Part shown: positions 48,016 through 60,100 of the stretch, one piece after another
Layout: every line of letters begins with the position of its first letter
Numbering within the stretch: the stretch's first letter is position 1
Assembly (NCBI GenBank): GCA_003117195.1
Contig: BDSI01000009.1
Span: 372,001-436,000, forward strand
From: Eudorina sp. 2006-703-Eu-15
Taxonomy: Eukaryota; Chlorophyta; Chlorophyceae; Chlamydomonadales; Volvocaceae
DNA: 64,000 nucleotides
Reading direction: 5' to 3'
Translations under genes and position numbers: made by a program
Notes under the pieces: generated by a model
What the model was told of the DNA's origin: nothing
Databases searched by the model: none
What the model saw: only the letters and a program-made list of their open reading frames with translations

Positions 48016-51000
48016 CACCCCGACCCCGACCCCGACCCCGACCCCCACCCCCTTGGCAGACCCCGCGGCCGCCGGCTACTGGGCGCGCATGAAGGCGCGA
48101 GCGCAGCGGCAGATCTCCCAGCTGCGTGAGAAGGCGGCGGAGCAGCGGGGCGCGGAGTGGCGGAGCGCGGCGGAGAACGTGGCGGCGGTCCGGGAGGCGG
48201 CGCAGGTGGGTCCCGGGAGGCGGCGCAGGTGGGTCCCGGGAGGCGGCGCAGGTGGGTCCCGGGGAGCGCAGGAAAGAGGCTCCGAAGAGGCCCTACCGGT
48301 ACTACTTACCGTTAGGAAGATACGGTACGGCAGATTGCGCACCTGGCAATGAGGGGTCCGAGAGCTGCCGTACGATGTTTTGTGTACGGAACGCGGCCTT
48401 CGGGGGCCCGTGGGGATACGGAGTTATGGAGCGGGTGCACCCGCGCACGCACGGACGGACGGACGGGCGGACGGACTATGTTTCACTGTGCGTGGCGTAA
48501 TGTGTTGGGGACAGCGCCGATGCCCCTTGCCGTACAATTACCATTTCAAGCCGTCCGCGCACCCCCGGGACGGTGGCACCCGACGGTGGCACCCGCTGGT
48601 GGGGTTGCTGGGTTGTTGTTTTGTGCATTCCTTCGCGGCGGCGGCGGCGGCGGCTGTCCCCAGGAGGTGGTGGCGCCGGCGGGGGCGACCTGGCGGGAGC
48701 GAGCCCGGCGGGCCTGGACGCTGGTGCAGCTGCTGGACAGCGGCCCCCTGGCCAAGTGGGCGGCCAGGGCCATGGTGTGCGCCTACTACGTGAACCAGGT
48801 GAGGGCCGCGACCTCAGCCCCAGCGCCAGCCCCAGCCCCAGCCCCAGGCGGTGATACCGGGCCGGGGTCGGACGGGTCGGGGCATGACGGGTAATGATAC
48901 CCTGGGCTAAGGGGTCCGTGCCCCACCAGGGCCACCTCCTCCCAGCGGTAGGGATTCGGATCTGGGTGGCGCATGTGCGGTGGGCCAACACGGGGTGCCG
49001 ATGACAATGTCGGGGAGGGGGGCACGGGGAGCGAGGGCGGGGCGACACTTGTGCGACACCAGAGGGAGGAAGCAGTTCACAGCGTGCTCATGAGCCCAAC
49101 CGATCTGCTGTTGCTGTTGCGGTGTCGTACGCGGTCAGGTGGCGGAGGCGGTGGAGCTGTGGGTGCACCTGAGGAACACGCCGTACAAGAGGCGCTGGGC
49201 GGACGAGCCGCCGCCCCGGCCGCCCTCATTCCCGGTCGCGATGGTGGGTGCAGCTCTCCAGCTCGGGGCAACGCGGGAGTGCAGCAGGGGCCGGTGGCTG
49301 GGTGGTGAGGTGGGGTGGGACGATGACACGCGGTACGGGTTCGCTGCGGGCTGCGGCCATCGGCTTTAGATCAAAACGAAACGACCAGCTCCGGCAGCTA
49401 GCGCCCCCAATGTCAAGCTCACCCAGCCTGTCTAGCCAGCTTTCCACGGACTCGCCAGGACGCCGTTTCATCTTTGTTTTTCTGGGTCCATTGCTTGCCT
49501 CTGGTATTGGTTTCTGCGCCCATAGCTTGCCTTTGGTATTGTTCTAGTGTTTGGGGTTGGCCTAGGTTTTGGTGTCAGCCTGGTGTATGAATGAATGAAC
49601 GTTACAGCGGACCTCAATCAAAGGGATCGACGTTGTATACCAGGGCAAGCCCCAGCAGGCCCCACCGCCATGGCGGCAAGACACCTCCACACCTCAACGC
49701 CGCGAACAAAAAACACACCGGGCCATGACCCCACCTAGACAGACACCGAATCAAGCAGAGGCGCACAACGGGGCGCACAGAGGGCGTGTTTGATGCTGTT
49801 TAAACCCCACCCCACCCCACCCGACAGGTGGCGGTCCTGCTGCCCTGCGCGCTGCTGTGTGCCGCCGGGCTGTTGGTGCCCCTCACCGGGGGCGCGCTGC
49901 TGGGGACCACCCTGTACGAGGACGCCAGGCTGACGTGGCGCCAGATCATCGCCATCGTACGGTACGGCAGCAGGCCGACGGAGCTGCTGGCCAAGCGACT
50001 GGCGATCGTGAGTGGCGACACCGATGCGGCGCTGGCGGGACATTGGGGGCCCAGGGTTTGGGGTGGGGATGGGAGTGACGATGGGGGGCAGGCGGATGCG
50101 ATGGGGGCGCACGTCGGGAGAGGTAACGCAGTCGCTCACTCGTTTGGGCTCTTGCCTTTAAGCTTTCTTGGCGCTCTCGGTGCCCTCGCACGCTGGCTAT
50201 GCTCTCCCGCTGAAATGGTGAGGATGTTGACCAGCGGCGACTACTGCCCTCCCCGACGTGAAAATGAATGTTACAAATTACAGCGGATCACGGAATACGA
50301 ATATGCGATGTTGACCACTGACCACACTGCCCTCCCACGGCATGGTGGCCGCTGGAGCCGTCGCTGATGGGCTGCGGGGTGGAGGTACCCGCGGCGGTGC
50401 GGCGCCCCGGCCGCCCACCCTCTTCGGCTCCCTCCTCCTGTCCACCCAACCTCCCGGGCCCTGTGCCCCTGTCCCCCCCTGGCCCCGCACAGATCGGCGC
50501 CGGGTTGCTGGTGGTGGCCCACTCCGCACGCGACCGGGCACGGATGCGCAGCTACGCAGGTGGGCGGGTGAAGAGGGTGGGTGGGTGGATGGGTGTGAGG
50601 GAGGGAGGGTGGGTGGGTGGGCGGGTGAGCGGGTGGGCGGGAGGAGGCGAACGCCCCTGGAGAGCCGCTGCTGGGCACCTGACCCATGGGACTCTGGGGG
50701 CCCTGTGGGCTGTCCGCGCTGCTTGGCCTGAGCTCATGCTCGGTGCTTGTTCCCGGTCACAAGCACTACTAGTTAGATTTAGGGAACGGCTGGGTTACGA
50801 CGCCTTGGACCCCTGCCCTGGACCAGATCCGCATGGGCCGCCCACAGGAGTTCCACCGTCCACTCTTCCCCGGCCTCCCACATCACCCGCCCCCCCCCGG
50901 GTGTGCAGGCATGCTCCTGGCCGAGGACCGCGCCGCGCCCTCCCCCGGCCGCAAAAAGTCCGCCGCGCTGCTGGCGGGCCGCCTGCTGCTGGGCTGTCTG

Positions 51001-51981
51001 CTGCTGTACGCGGGCTGGTCGCAGACGCGCCGGGTCATGTCGCGCGGCGGCGCGCTGTGGCAGGCGGCCGCGCTGACACCGCGACAGCAGGCCGCCGCGG
51101 ACGCGGCCATGCACGCCGCCCTGCAGGCCGCCCGAGTGCGGGCCGCGGGACCGGGGGCCGCAGTGGGGGGCGCGATTACCCCGGACACCGCCGCCGGGAC
51201 GGCCGGTTTGGCGGGCGCCGCCGGCGCCGCCGGCGCGGCGGCGGTGCCCGCCGCTGCCGCGGCGGCGGCGGCGGCTGCGGCCGCCGCCGCCACCGCGCAG
51301 CGCCACCACTTTGGTGTCCCCGACAGCCACGACAACAACTGGCAGCTGCTGCAGATGGTGCTGTGTGTGCCGCTGGCGCTGGGCTTGCAGGTGGGTGCGG
51401 GGGGTGCGGAGCAGGGGGGGAGGGGACGCAGGCAGATTCGGCCACTTGGGGGCGGGGCCCGGCCGCCCGGGAGTGTGTGGGTTGTTGGATGCGACACATC
51501 CACATGCATCTCAAGGTACCCACAAGAACGAAACATGGTGCGGTTGAAAACCGCACACACACGCTCGCGCACTTCCCGCCCTCCCCTTCCTTCCCGCCCT
51601 ACCCTGCCGGCCCGCCCTACCCTGCCGGCCCGCTCTCACCGGGCCCTTGCCCAGGCAGTCAGTGTCGCCCACCTTCCGCTCCTCACCCCCTACCCCACCT
51701 TCCGCTCCTCACCCCCCCCACCCCCCCACCCCCACCCCCACCCCCACCCCCACCCGACGCAGACGCGGCTGACCTGCCGTCTGCTGGTGGCGGTGCTGCT
51801 GCTGGAGGCGCTCACCTGCTGGCCCTTCTGGGCCTGGTACTGGCCCTCCTGGCACTACGCAGCGCACGTGCGGCTGCACTTCTTCACCAACGTGGCGGTG
51901 GCGGGGGGGCTGGTGCTGCTGCAGTGCCTGGGCGCCGGCAGGTTCACCGTGGACAGGCTGCTGGGCCGCAAGGCAGACTGA
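47258..51981 (+). CDS. DoxX/SURF4-like multi-pass membrane protein, eight exons
   Basis: Exons: 47258-47417, 48060-48205, 48664-48798, 49139-49243, 49828-50007, 50493-50559, 50909-51390 and 51763-51981. All are GT-AG with closed phase, giving 497 aa. The start ATG has a second ATG two codons later. Residues 1-55 are Pro/Gly-rich and cytosolic-like. Residues 55-182 are amphipathic and basic. Hydrophobic segments: 183-211 (VAVLLPCALLCAAGLLVPLT), about 285-302 (LLAGRLLLGCLLLYAGW), 410-450 spanning the last junction, and about 468-486 (FFTNVAVAGGLVLLQCLGAG). The last segment plus GRFTVD matches the C-terminal helix of DoxX/SURF4 proteins (xFFxNxAxxGGLLLL...G.GRxSxD). An Ala-run loop is encoded at about 51230-51297. 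Transport or cargo-receptor function is unknown. Confidence 0.78.
47979..48050. repeat. (CCCGAC)n tract before the exon-2 acceptor
   Basis: Hexanucleotide repeat in the first intron of the DoxX-like gene. It ends about 10 nt before the acceptor CCTTGGCAG at 48059. Confidence 0.93.
48191..48259 (+). repeat. 23-bp tandem triplication of a splice donor
   Basis: The unit CGGGAGGCGGCGCAGGTGGG (plus TCC) occurs three times. Each copy contains GCGCAG|GTGGGT, so donors lie after 48205, 48228 and 48251. Only the first keeps the frame of exon 2 in my model. Confidence 0.9.
49580..49795 (+). mobile_element. Transposable-element coding fragment, copy 2
   Basis: Starts near GAATGAACGTTACAGCGGA and encodes VVYQGKPQQAPP and TSTPQRREQ, matching the minus-strand copy at 36970-37175. 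It is inserted in the DoxX-like gene intron 49244-49827. Confidence 0.55.
51700..51755. repeat. CCCCCA-type polypyrimidine run before the last exon
   Basis: C-rich CCCCCACCC repeats end just before the acceptor CCGACGCAG at 51762 of the DoxX-like gene and probably act as its polypyrimidine tract. Confidence 0.8.
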
Positions 51982-52138
51982 GGGGACACTGAGGGGACAG
52001 CAGAGGGGAGAGGGGGGCCTCCGCAAGGCGGACACGGGGGGGGGGCCGAAGGGGTCTTTGTCCATCCCGACATCGCCGGTCTTCGGTTTGGTGCTCTTCT
52101 GCGGGTTTGCTGTTTTGATGGACGTGAGGAGGGCTGCC

Positions 52139-52143
52139 TGTAA
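52139..52143 (+). terminator. TGTAA polyadenylation signal of the DoxX-like gene
   Basis: TGTAA about 158 nt after the stop at 51981, the expected algal spacing. Confidence 0.75.
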
Positions 52144-54184
52144 GTTTGGTTTCTGTGGAAAGGACTTTCAGAGCAAGCCCGGAACGGGCTAGGGCGTCTG
52201 TGTGGCATTGTTGGCGTTGGTTCGACCGGGGCATCGAGGGAGCCGGAGCGGCTGTGCAGGAGCAGGATATTGTCTTCAGGTTCCGGGGTGGCTTACCACA
52301 CTGAATATGGGATTCTTCCGCGGAGTTGAACTGGCGGCGAGAGGTGAATGGGCGGCGCGAGCGGGCGGTGGCGGCACACCCCACACAAACACATACGGGC
52401 GACATGCAAACGACACACACGCACACCCGTGTTCAGCTGCGTGGTGGCAGCCATGGGCCGTTCGGACACAGCGGAGGTTCGGAGAGGAGGATGTGCCGTG
52501 GAGCGGACGATGCCGAACGAGAACGGCGGGGCACAGAAGGCAGAACCCGACCTGGCCGTGTGCTGAAAAAGGCACATCTATCGCGGGGGGGGGGGTCCGG
52601 GTGTCCGGTTTGTTGTTCGAACACGTTGCTTGCGCCGGGTCCCGGTGTGGGCGAGGTGCGCACTGGGGTGGCGGATGCCGAGCTGCCGGCCCGATGACCC
52701 GGCCCGACAGGAGGTGTGTGGCGCTCGAGGCCGAAGCAGTCAATGCACTGCAGCCGCACAGGTGCGCCGCGCCGAGGGCGCCGTGTGCCGCGTGTCGAGT
52801 GCCGTCATGGTGCCGGGTTGGCTGAAGGTTACATGCCGTGTTCAGGGCTAGGAACCTAGGATCCTACGCGGCCACCACCGGTGTCGTACGGCCAGGTGTG
52901 ACGCAGTAGCATCCGTTTCCTCCTCTGGATCTCAGATACCGCCTGGCACGTTGACCATCGGCCCTGCAAACGAAGGAAGGTCTTGCAGGCGTTGCTTGAT
53001 GCAGTGCTTGATTGTGAAGTGAAGTGCAAGGGGCGCCACGGGGCCCCCCATCGTTGTCGCAGCGAGAGGCCGCCTCAGGCCTCGCGGGGAGCCGGGTGGG
53101 GAGCACCCGACCCCATCTCCTCCACCGGATGGGCCGCCACGCGGAGGCGGCGAAGGAAGCGCCGCTGCACTCCAGCTCTCCAGGGTGGGTCGTACTCCGC
53201 GGGCAACGCCGAACCATTCCGGTCGGCCGCAGGGGTTCTGTCCCATCAGTGAATCAGCGCGTCAGCAGCCTCTGACCTAGCAGGCAGCGTGGTGTCAACG
53301 GGTCCGGATATAATACGAATCAAGAAGCCATCGGAAGGGGCTTCCAGGCGTCCAGGTGCTGTCCGTTTCGTCAGTCGGCACCGTCACCGTCATCGGAGGG
53401 AGCACAGCGACGCAGCCACCCACCCGACCACGAGCGCCCAACAGAGGACGGCACAGGCCTAGCCCCGACACCCGTAGGCCCCCGAGACCCTTAAAAGTTT
53501 CCGCGCCGGCACAAGCGCACAACGCACTCCATCCGCCCCCCTCTCATGGCCCCGCGCGCGAATGCCCGGCAGCCTATCCCCCCGGGAGGCACCAGGGACC
53601 AGGCTGGCCCCCGATGTCCCGAGGCCGCAGCAGCTCGGGTGCAGCCAATCGAAGTGAAGGGGCCTGCGTGCCCATGCACACCACAACCCACCTCCGGCCC
53701 CACGCCCGCCAGGTACCCTAGGCCAAGAAAGAATTTATCCGATCCGAGATCCGGCGGAGATGACGCCGCCCCGCTGCTCCACCCAGCCTGGATGCCTTCC
53801 GCGGTTCTCGCTCCCCCATGTTGGGTCCAGACTGGACCAGGACAGGCAGCGGCCCAGGCGGCGGCTGCATCCGCCCGCCGCGTCCCCCGGTGGGATCCGT
53901 TTCGCTGTGGTCACACGCGCGGTCCGAAGTTCGGTGGTGGGCGCCGCAAGGTCCTGATGTCCTGCGGCGACGTCACACGGCCTGATTCCTGTCGCGACGC
54001 CACTCGGCGCCTAGCTTTCTCGAGAGTGGCCGCCCCAGCGGTAAACGCAGCAGTGCAACTGCCGCCCCCTTCTAACTGCCGTAACTGCTCACTGAGCTCA
54101 ACTGAAACCCGCTTTGCCCAACACCAGCTCGGAAGGAACGGCCCCCCTTCTGTTGCAGGGCACCTGCAGGCGACCTACCCAGCT
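52144..54184. other. 2 kb between convergent genes, no gene recognised
   Basis: Should contain the 3' UTR of the OPR/MEI2 gene (stop at 54185) and the end of the DoxX-like transcript. Open frames show no domain and no matched splice sites. Confidence 0.45.
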
Positions 54185-57100
54185 CTACGCGGCGCTGGAG
54201 GACACGGCCCGGGCGCGTGCAGTAGCCCCCGCCACCACCGTCTCCGGCATCACCCGCAGCCGCATCAGCACGCCGCCCGCCTCCTCCAGCGCCAAGCCCC
54301 GCCGAGCGATCAGAATCTGCTGAAGCAGCCCCACCCCCACCCCCACCCCCACACCCAACCCCACCGCATCCACACCGGCCTCTGCAGCACCTGTATCGGC
54401 GTTACTCCCATCCCTTCTGCGCTCGCCCGCGGCCCCGCAACACACGGCGCACCTCCCGGTACCCCTGCTGCTACAGCTGCTGTCTACTGTCTGTCTGCTG
54501 CTACAGCTACTGCCGGTGCCTTGACACATGCAGCCGGCACACTGCCTAGAACTGCTCCTGCTATTGCTGCTGCCGCTTCTGTTGTTGCTATTAGTACTAC
54601 TACTATTACCACTCGGTAAGCTGTTTTCCTCCAGGCTAGAGAGCTCTCGATCCGCGCCGCCTGTCGCCGGCCAGGTCCCCGGGGGGGCCTCTAGGGTGGG
54701 CTCGGCGGCCGGCGCCTCCGCCGCCGCCGCGGACACGGCTGCCCTCCCCGGCGGGCGCCCTGCGGCGGCCGGCCAGGCCGTCCACCTCCCCCTTTCCGAG
54801 GACCCCTCCGCCTCCACCTGCGCCTCCTTCATCCGCGCGCCGCCCGATGACGGCACCGTCGCGGCCATGCCCCATGGCCGTCCCTCGACGCCGCTGGCGC
54901 CAGCCCCCGGCGGGGATGCTTCTAGAGGCTCCGACCACACAGCGGCCACTGCCACCTCGGAGGGGGAGTCGCCCTCGCTCGAGTGCCGGGGGGACAGCCC
55001 GGGTGTGCCGGCGGCAGACGTCCCTGGAGGCCAGTCCCGCGGGTCGGCGGCCTCTGTGTCCGGTGCCCGACCGGCCGGCGCGGAGCAGGGCGAGCTCCAC
55101 AGCTGCCCGGCGCCCGCGTCAGCCGCCTGCGCCCCCGCCCCTAGCCCAGCACCCGAAGCGGACGCTGCCCAGGCCTGCTCCGAAGCCACGCCGGTGGTCG
55201 GCCCTGTCGCCGCCGCCGGTGCCGCCACCGGCGCGCTGCCCGTCCTGAAGAGCAGCTCCCCCAGGAACGACTCCATGAGGTCCTCCGCGGGGGCACCAGG
55301 CCCGGCCACTCCCAGGTCGCACGTGACGCCCTGGAGCTGCCGCGGCCCCCGCTGCTGCTGGTGCTCATGCTGGTGCTGCTGGTGCAAAAGGCGCCACAGA
55401 TGCAAGCCCTCCTGAAGCAGCAACAAGTCCCGCGCCCCAATGTCGTACCGCTGCAGCAGCACCTGCAGCACCTGCCAGTACAGGTCCCGCCCGCCCGGCC
55501 TGCCGCTGCCGCCGGCGGCGGCGGGCCCCCCGGTGGAGGAGGCGGCGGCGCCAGCCGCGGCGCCTCCGCGGGCGTCCTGGTGCCCCAACGCCGCCAGCGC
55601 CCAAAAGACCTGCACCAGGCCCGGTGTGGGCAGTACGTGGAGCAGCTGCCGGGTCCGTGCCGCCAGCGCGGCAACGACGCGCCCTTGGCTCTGCCCCTGC
55701 CCCGGGCCATGGCTGGGGCCGTCACCGTCCCGCAGACCCGTGCGGGCGCACGCCCACGCCAGGTCGACGAGGGAAGAGGCCGATAGGCGGCCGCAGTCCT
55801 GCGCCAGCAGCGGCGCCACGGCCGCCACCAGCTGCCGCGCGGGCGGGTGCCGCACCCTCACCAGCGGCTGCAGCAGCGCGCAGGCGGCGCGGACGCGCAG
55901 GCGCCGGAGGTGGTGCCGCAGCAGCGCCGCCGCGGCGTCGCAGAGGCGGGGATGGTACAGCGTCGGGCCCTGGTCCGCGGCGGCGGTCAGGACCTGCGCC
56001 AGCAGCCGCACGTGGACATCCAGGACATCCCGGGGCGGCAGCGTCGCCGCCGCCGCCGCTGGCGCCACAGGGCTGCCGGCCGCGGCTGCCGGGCTGCCGG
56101 CGCCCGCCAGCGCGCCCGTGGCGCCACCGCGGACAGCAGCCGCAGCAGGTGCGGCAACCGCAGCGGCTCCGGAACCCCCAGGCGTGGAGGTCAACGCCGG
56201 GGTGGCCAGCGGCGGTCGTGGGGCTGCGGCCGGCTCGCCCTCGCCGCGGCCCGGCGGCACCCACAAGAGCAACGCGTCCGCGCACACGTCCGACAGTGCG
56301 CTGCAGACGCTGGGGTCGGGTCGGGGCTGTGAGGAGAGCGCATGGAGGGCGTGGAGCACCGACTTGAGCGGCGGCATCGCCGGGACGGGGGGCCGCGGGC
56401 AGTCCTTCGCGGTTGCGGTTTCGCTGCCTAGATGGACATATGGGGGGCACGGGATCGACAGACGCTGCTCCGGCTGCAGCTGCGGCTGCTGCTGCAGCTG
56501 CGGTGGCGGCGGCGGCCACGGGCTGAAGGCTGCGTCGCCACCTGCTGCACCCACGTCCTCAGCTGCTGCGGGCGGCGACGACGACGACGGCGGGGACTGG
56601 TCGGTGGTCGGTGTCGAGCGATCATCGGGTAGCTCCGGTGGGGGCAGCAGAAGGGCAGCCAGGCGCGGATCGGCGGCCACGGGCTGCAGGAGCCGCAGCA
56701 TCAGCCGGCCCAGCCGCTCCAGCATCGCCGGCGAGTGGTACGGCAGGACCGCCATGCTGTGCGCGATCAGCGCGAGCTGCGGCGCGTCGCAGAGCAGCGC
56801 GTGGTGGGCGCCGCCGCGCCGCCGCGCATCGAGAGTCGCAAGGGGCCGCTCCGCCGCGTCGTCCACTGACCCATGGGTCGACGCTTCCGAGCTGCCCTGC
56901 TGCACGGCCGCCGCCGCCGTCGCGCCGCGCCAGTCCACTGCGCCGTCCGCAGGCGGCCGTGTGCTCAATGCGACCGCGGGGTCCGCTTCAGCCGGTAAGA
57001 TCAGACCGGAGGGCGGCGGCGGCGGCGCCGCCGCCGCCGCCACGTGGGTTGCTGCTTCTGGCATGGTCGCCGACGGCGCACCAGCTGCCGGGCCCTCCTG

Positions 57101-60100
57101 TGGGTGTTGCAACTGTAGCTGCTGCAGCTGCGGCAGCAACGGCAGGTGGAACGCGCCGTGATGCGAGCCGTCGCGCGACGACTCGATACGGCGCAGGTCG
57201 TACAGCTCCACATCGCGCGCCTCCAGGGGCTGCACCTGCAGCAGGAGGAGGAGGAGGAGGGCGGCGGGAAGAGGATGCAGGCGCGCACGGTGCGGCATGC
57301 ATGACGCATGCGGAAATGCAGTGCAGCCCGGTACGACTCTCCATCGTTCCGTGCAGCGATGGCTTTGGAGATGTGTCCGGGACATCCCGAACAGGGAGGG
57401 CCTACTTGAGTGTCATCCGCCGACGCCGGCACAACTCAGTCCTCGGCGTCCCCTTGATCGTACCCAGCGCCATTACTTACGTTTGCCCTAGAGGGAGGAT
57501 CATCCACACGCATTCCTGAACCCCCGTCTTGCTGCCACTGCGACCTGGAGAGCCAGTCACTGCGATCAGTCCGCGCTACGCGCCCCGCCGCGCCCGGCAC
57601 ACCGAATCCCCGGCCGCCCAATCCCGGGCCACCGCGGACTGCCCTGCGGAGCTCCCGAGCGCTCAGGCGCATGACGAGATGGAAATGGCACGGCGGCGGC
57701 GGACCGTCCCCCAGGCCCCCGGCCCACGTCCCCCAGCCCCCGGCCCACGTCCCCCAGCCCACGTTCGCCCTCTCAGCTCCGCACTGAGGCGAGCATCATC
57801 TCCAACGCAACGGACACGAACGATTAAAACCGTCGGGCAAAGCGGCCGGGAGGCCCTGCCCCCCTAGGGTCCCCTCACCTTGCCCCGCAAGGCGCCACTG
57901 ACGTAGAGCAGCTGCGGGCGGGACGAGGTGTCGGTCCGCGGCGGGCTGTAGCCCGAGAGCGGGTTGAGCAGCGCCCGCAGCAGCGCGTGACTGTCGGGGG
58001 GCGGCAGGTACTCCAACACAGCCAGCTGCACGGCGGAACGTGCAAAACCGGCGGGGCGCAGGACGGGACGGTTTGCAGGGCATCCACGGCGCTATGGCGG
58101 GGTGGCGCGCGGAGGAGGAAACAAGGCGCGCGTCCCGGGCGCACAACGTAGGCCGGCTGGCTCGTAGCGAACCGTGCGGTTACCAATTGGGGCTCGCGCG
58201 ACCCTGCACCGCCCCAGAGCAGCCTGACCTTGCAGCCACGGCCCATACGACTACCCTTTCACAATACCTTCAGTATACGGGGCATGAGTCCGCCGGTGAT
58301 GGCTGCCCCGCCCGCCGGCTGCCCCGCCGCATATTTACCCCCGTGGCCCTCCCTGCCGCACGCCCCCCGCGGCAAGGCAGCACACAGCACGCCCGCCACA
58401 CACGCCCCGCACCCCGGCCTCACCTCTGCACCGCCACACACCGGCCCCTCCAGCAGTCGCCGCGCCAACGCCGCCACGCCCTCCGGCGCCGTCACCCCCA
58501 CGAAAGCGCACCCCAGCCCCGGCCGCCCCCGCGACACCGCCGCGTAGTCGTACGGCATGTAGTACAAGTCGATGCAAGCGCCGCGCACCGCCAGCAGCTC
58601 GTCGAGCAGCGCACGTGGCTGGAGCGCCGGGGACAGCCGCCGGATGACGAGGCCGGTCCGGTCGGGACTGATGTGGTCCAGGCTCACACGCCGCATCGAC
58701 GCGTCGCCGCCGCCGGTTGGTGCGGCGGCGGTTGCGGCGACAGTTGCGGCTACGGAGGGAGCCCTTCGCAACGGACGCGATGGGAAATCCTGTGCCTCTG
58801 TGCTCCGGCGGCGAGCCACCGGCGCCGCTCCCTCCGCTGCCGCCATCGCCGCCGCTGAGGAGAGGCCGCTTCCAACAGCGCCATGCGCGTTCGCGAGGAG
58901 GTCCGCTGTCCCGCGTGTCGCGTCCGCGAGGTTTGGGGCGCTGAGGGCCGAAGCGGCGCTGATCGCCACCGCCCCTGCGGCCGGGACAGGAGCCAGCGGG
59001 CTGAACGTCAGCCGCGGTGCGGCCATCGCCGCCGCCCCTGCAGGTGCCTCCCCCAGACCGGTGCTCCCGGCGTCTTGGTTCCGGAGCGCCGCTGGCTGAG
59101 GCGGCTTTGCGGGCTGTTCCTCGGAGGCGGAGTGAGTCAGCAGCGCCTCCAAGAACGCGAACGCGTCTGCGTCGCCGTCTCCCAAAGACGGTTCCGCGGG
59201 CGGGAGCAAGGCAGACTCCACCGCCGGCTGCTGCTGCTGCTGCTGCTGCTGCTGCCCGGCGGTTGCCAAGGACGCCGCTCCCGAAGGTAAAGGCAGCACC
59301 GCCGTCCCTGACACCGCCGCCGTCGCAATGGCTGCGGTCGCCGCCGGCGCGGTCTCTGTCGAGCCGCCGGTCGCACCTGGCCCGGTCCCCTCCCGCGTCT
59401 CTCCACACCGGCTCGGGAGGCACCCCACGGGCAGGTCCGCGGCAGAGCGGACAGCGCTCCCCGCCACAGCCACCGCCACCGCCACAGCTTCGCCAGGAGC
59501 TGCTGCTTCGCGGCCGTCATGGCGCCGATCCGCCGACGGCCCAACCCGACCGGGCTGCTCCGGCGCGCTGCCGCCAGGCCCCTCTCCTGCCCCACACGTC
59601 ACCGTCACCGGCACGTGGTGGCCCGCGTGAGTGGCGCCTTCGGCGGACGCCGTCACAGGCGGCCCCACCTCCCCACAGCCGGCACAACCATAGCCTGGGC
59701 TCCCGGGGGTCTCCACTAGCGCGCCCTCACGCACACCGACTACCCCAAACCCCATCGCCGCCGGCTCCGCGCGCAGCCCTGGCCTGACCCGCGGCCCCAC
59801 AAGAGTCTCCGCCTGCTCCGAACACCCGGCCGCCGGTGGCGCTGCGTCTGCCACTGCCGCTGACTGCGGCGGCTGCACATCCGCCACCTGCGATAGCTGC
59901 TGCCGCTGCTGCCGCGTGAGCTCCCTTGGCTCCGCAGCGTTCGCTAAAAGCCCGCACGCCCCCGGTGCCTCCGGCTCCATCGCATGTGCCCGTACGTCCG
60001 CCTCCGCCTCCTCCAGCAGCACCGCAGCATGCCCCTCCGCGTACACCGCCACGGCGTCCAGGAACCGCTCGTCCCGCACCCGGCACCTCGCCAGCGCGAC

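Noticed and set aside
50367..51992. Plus-strand 541-aa frame across the DoxX-like gene
   Set aside because: Runs through several introns in the wrong frame; the phased exons use another frame with membrane helices.
53546..54619. Plus-strand 357-aa frame overlapping the OPR/MEI2 gene
   Set aside because: Low-complexity Pro/Ala shadow partly antisense to a phased exon, with no domain.
55440..57161. Plus-strand 573-aa frame
   Set aside because: Antisense shadow of the GC-rich last exon of the OPR/MEI2 gene; serine/alanine composition only.
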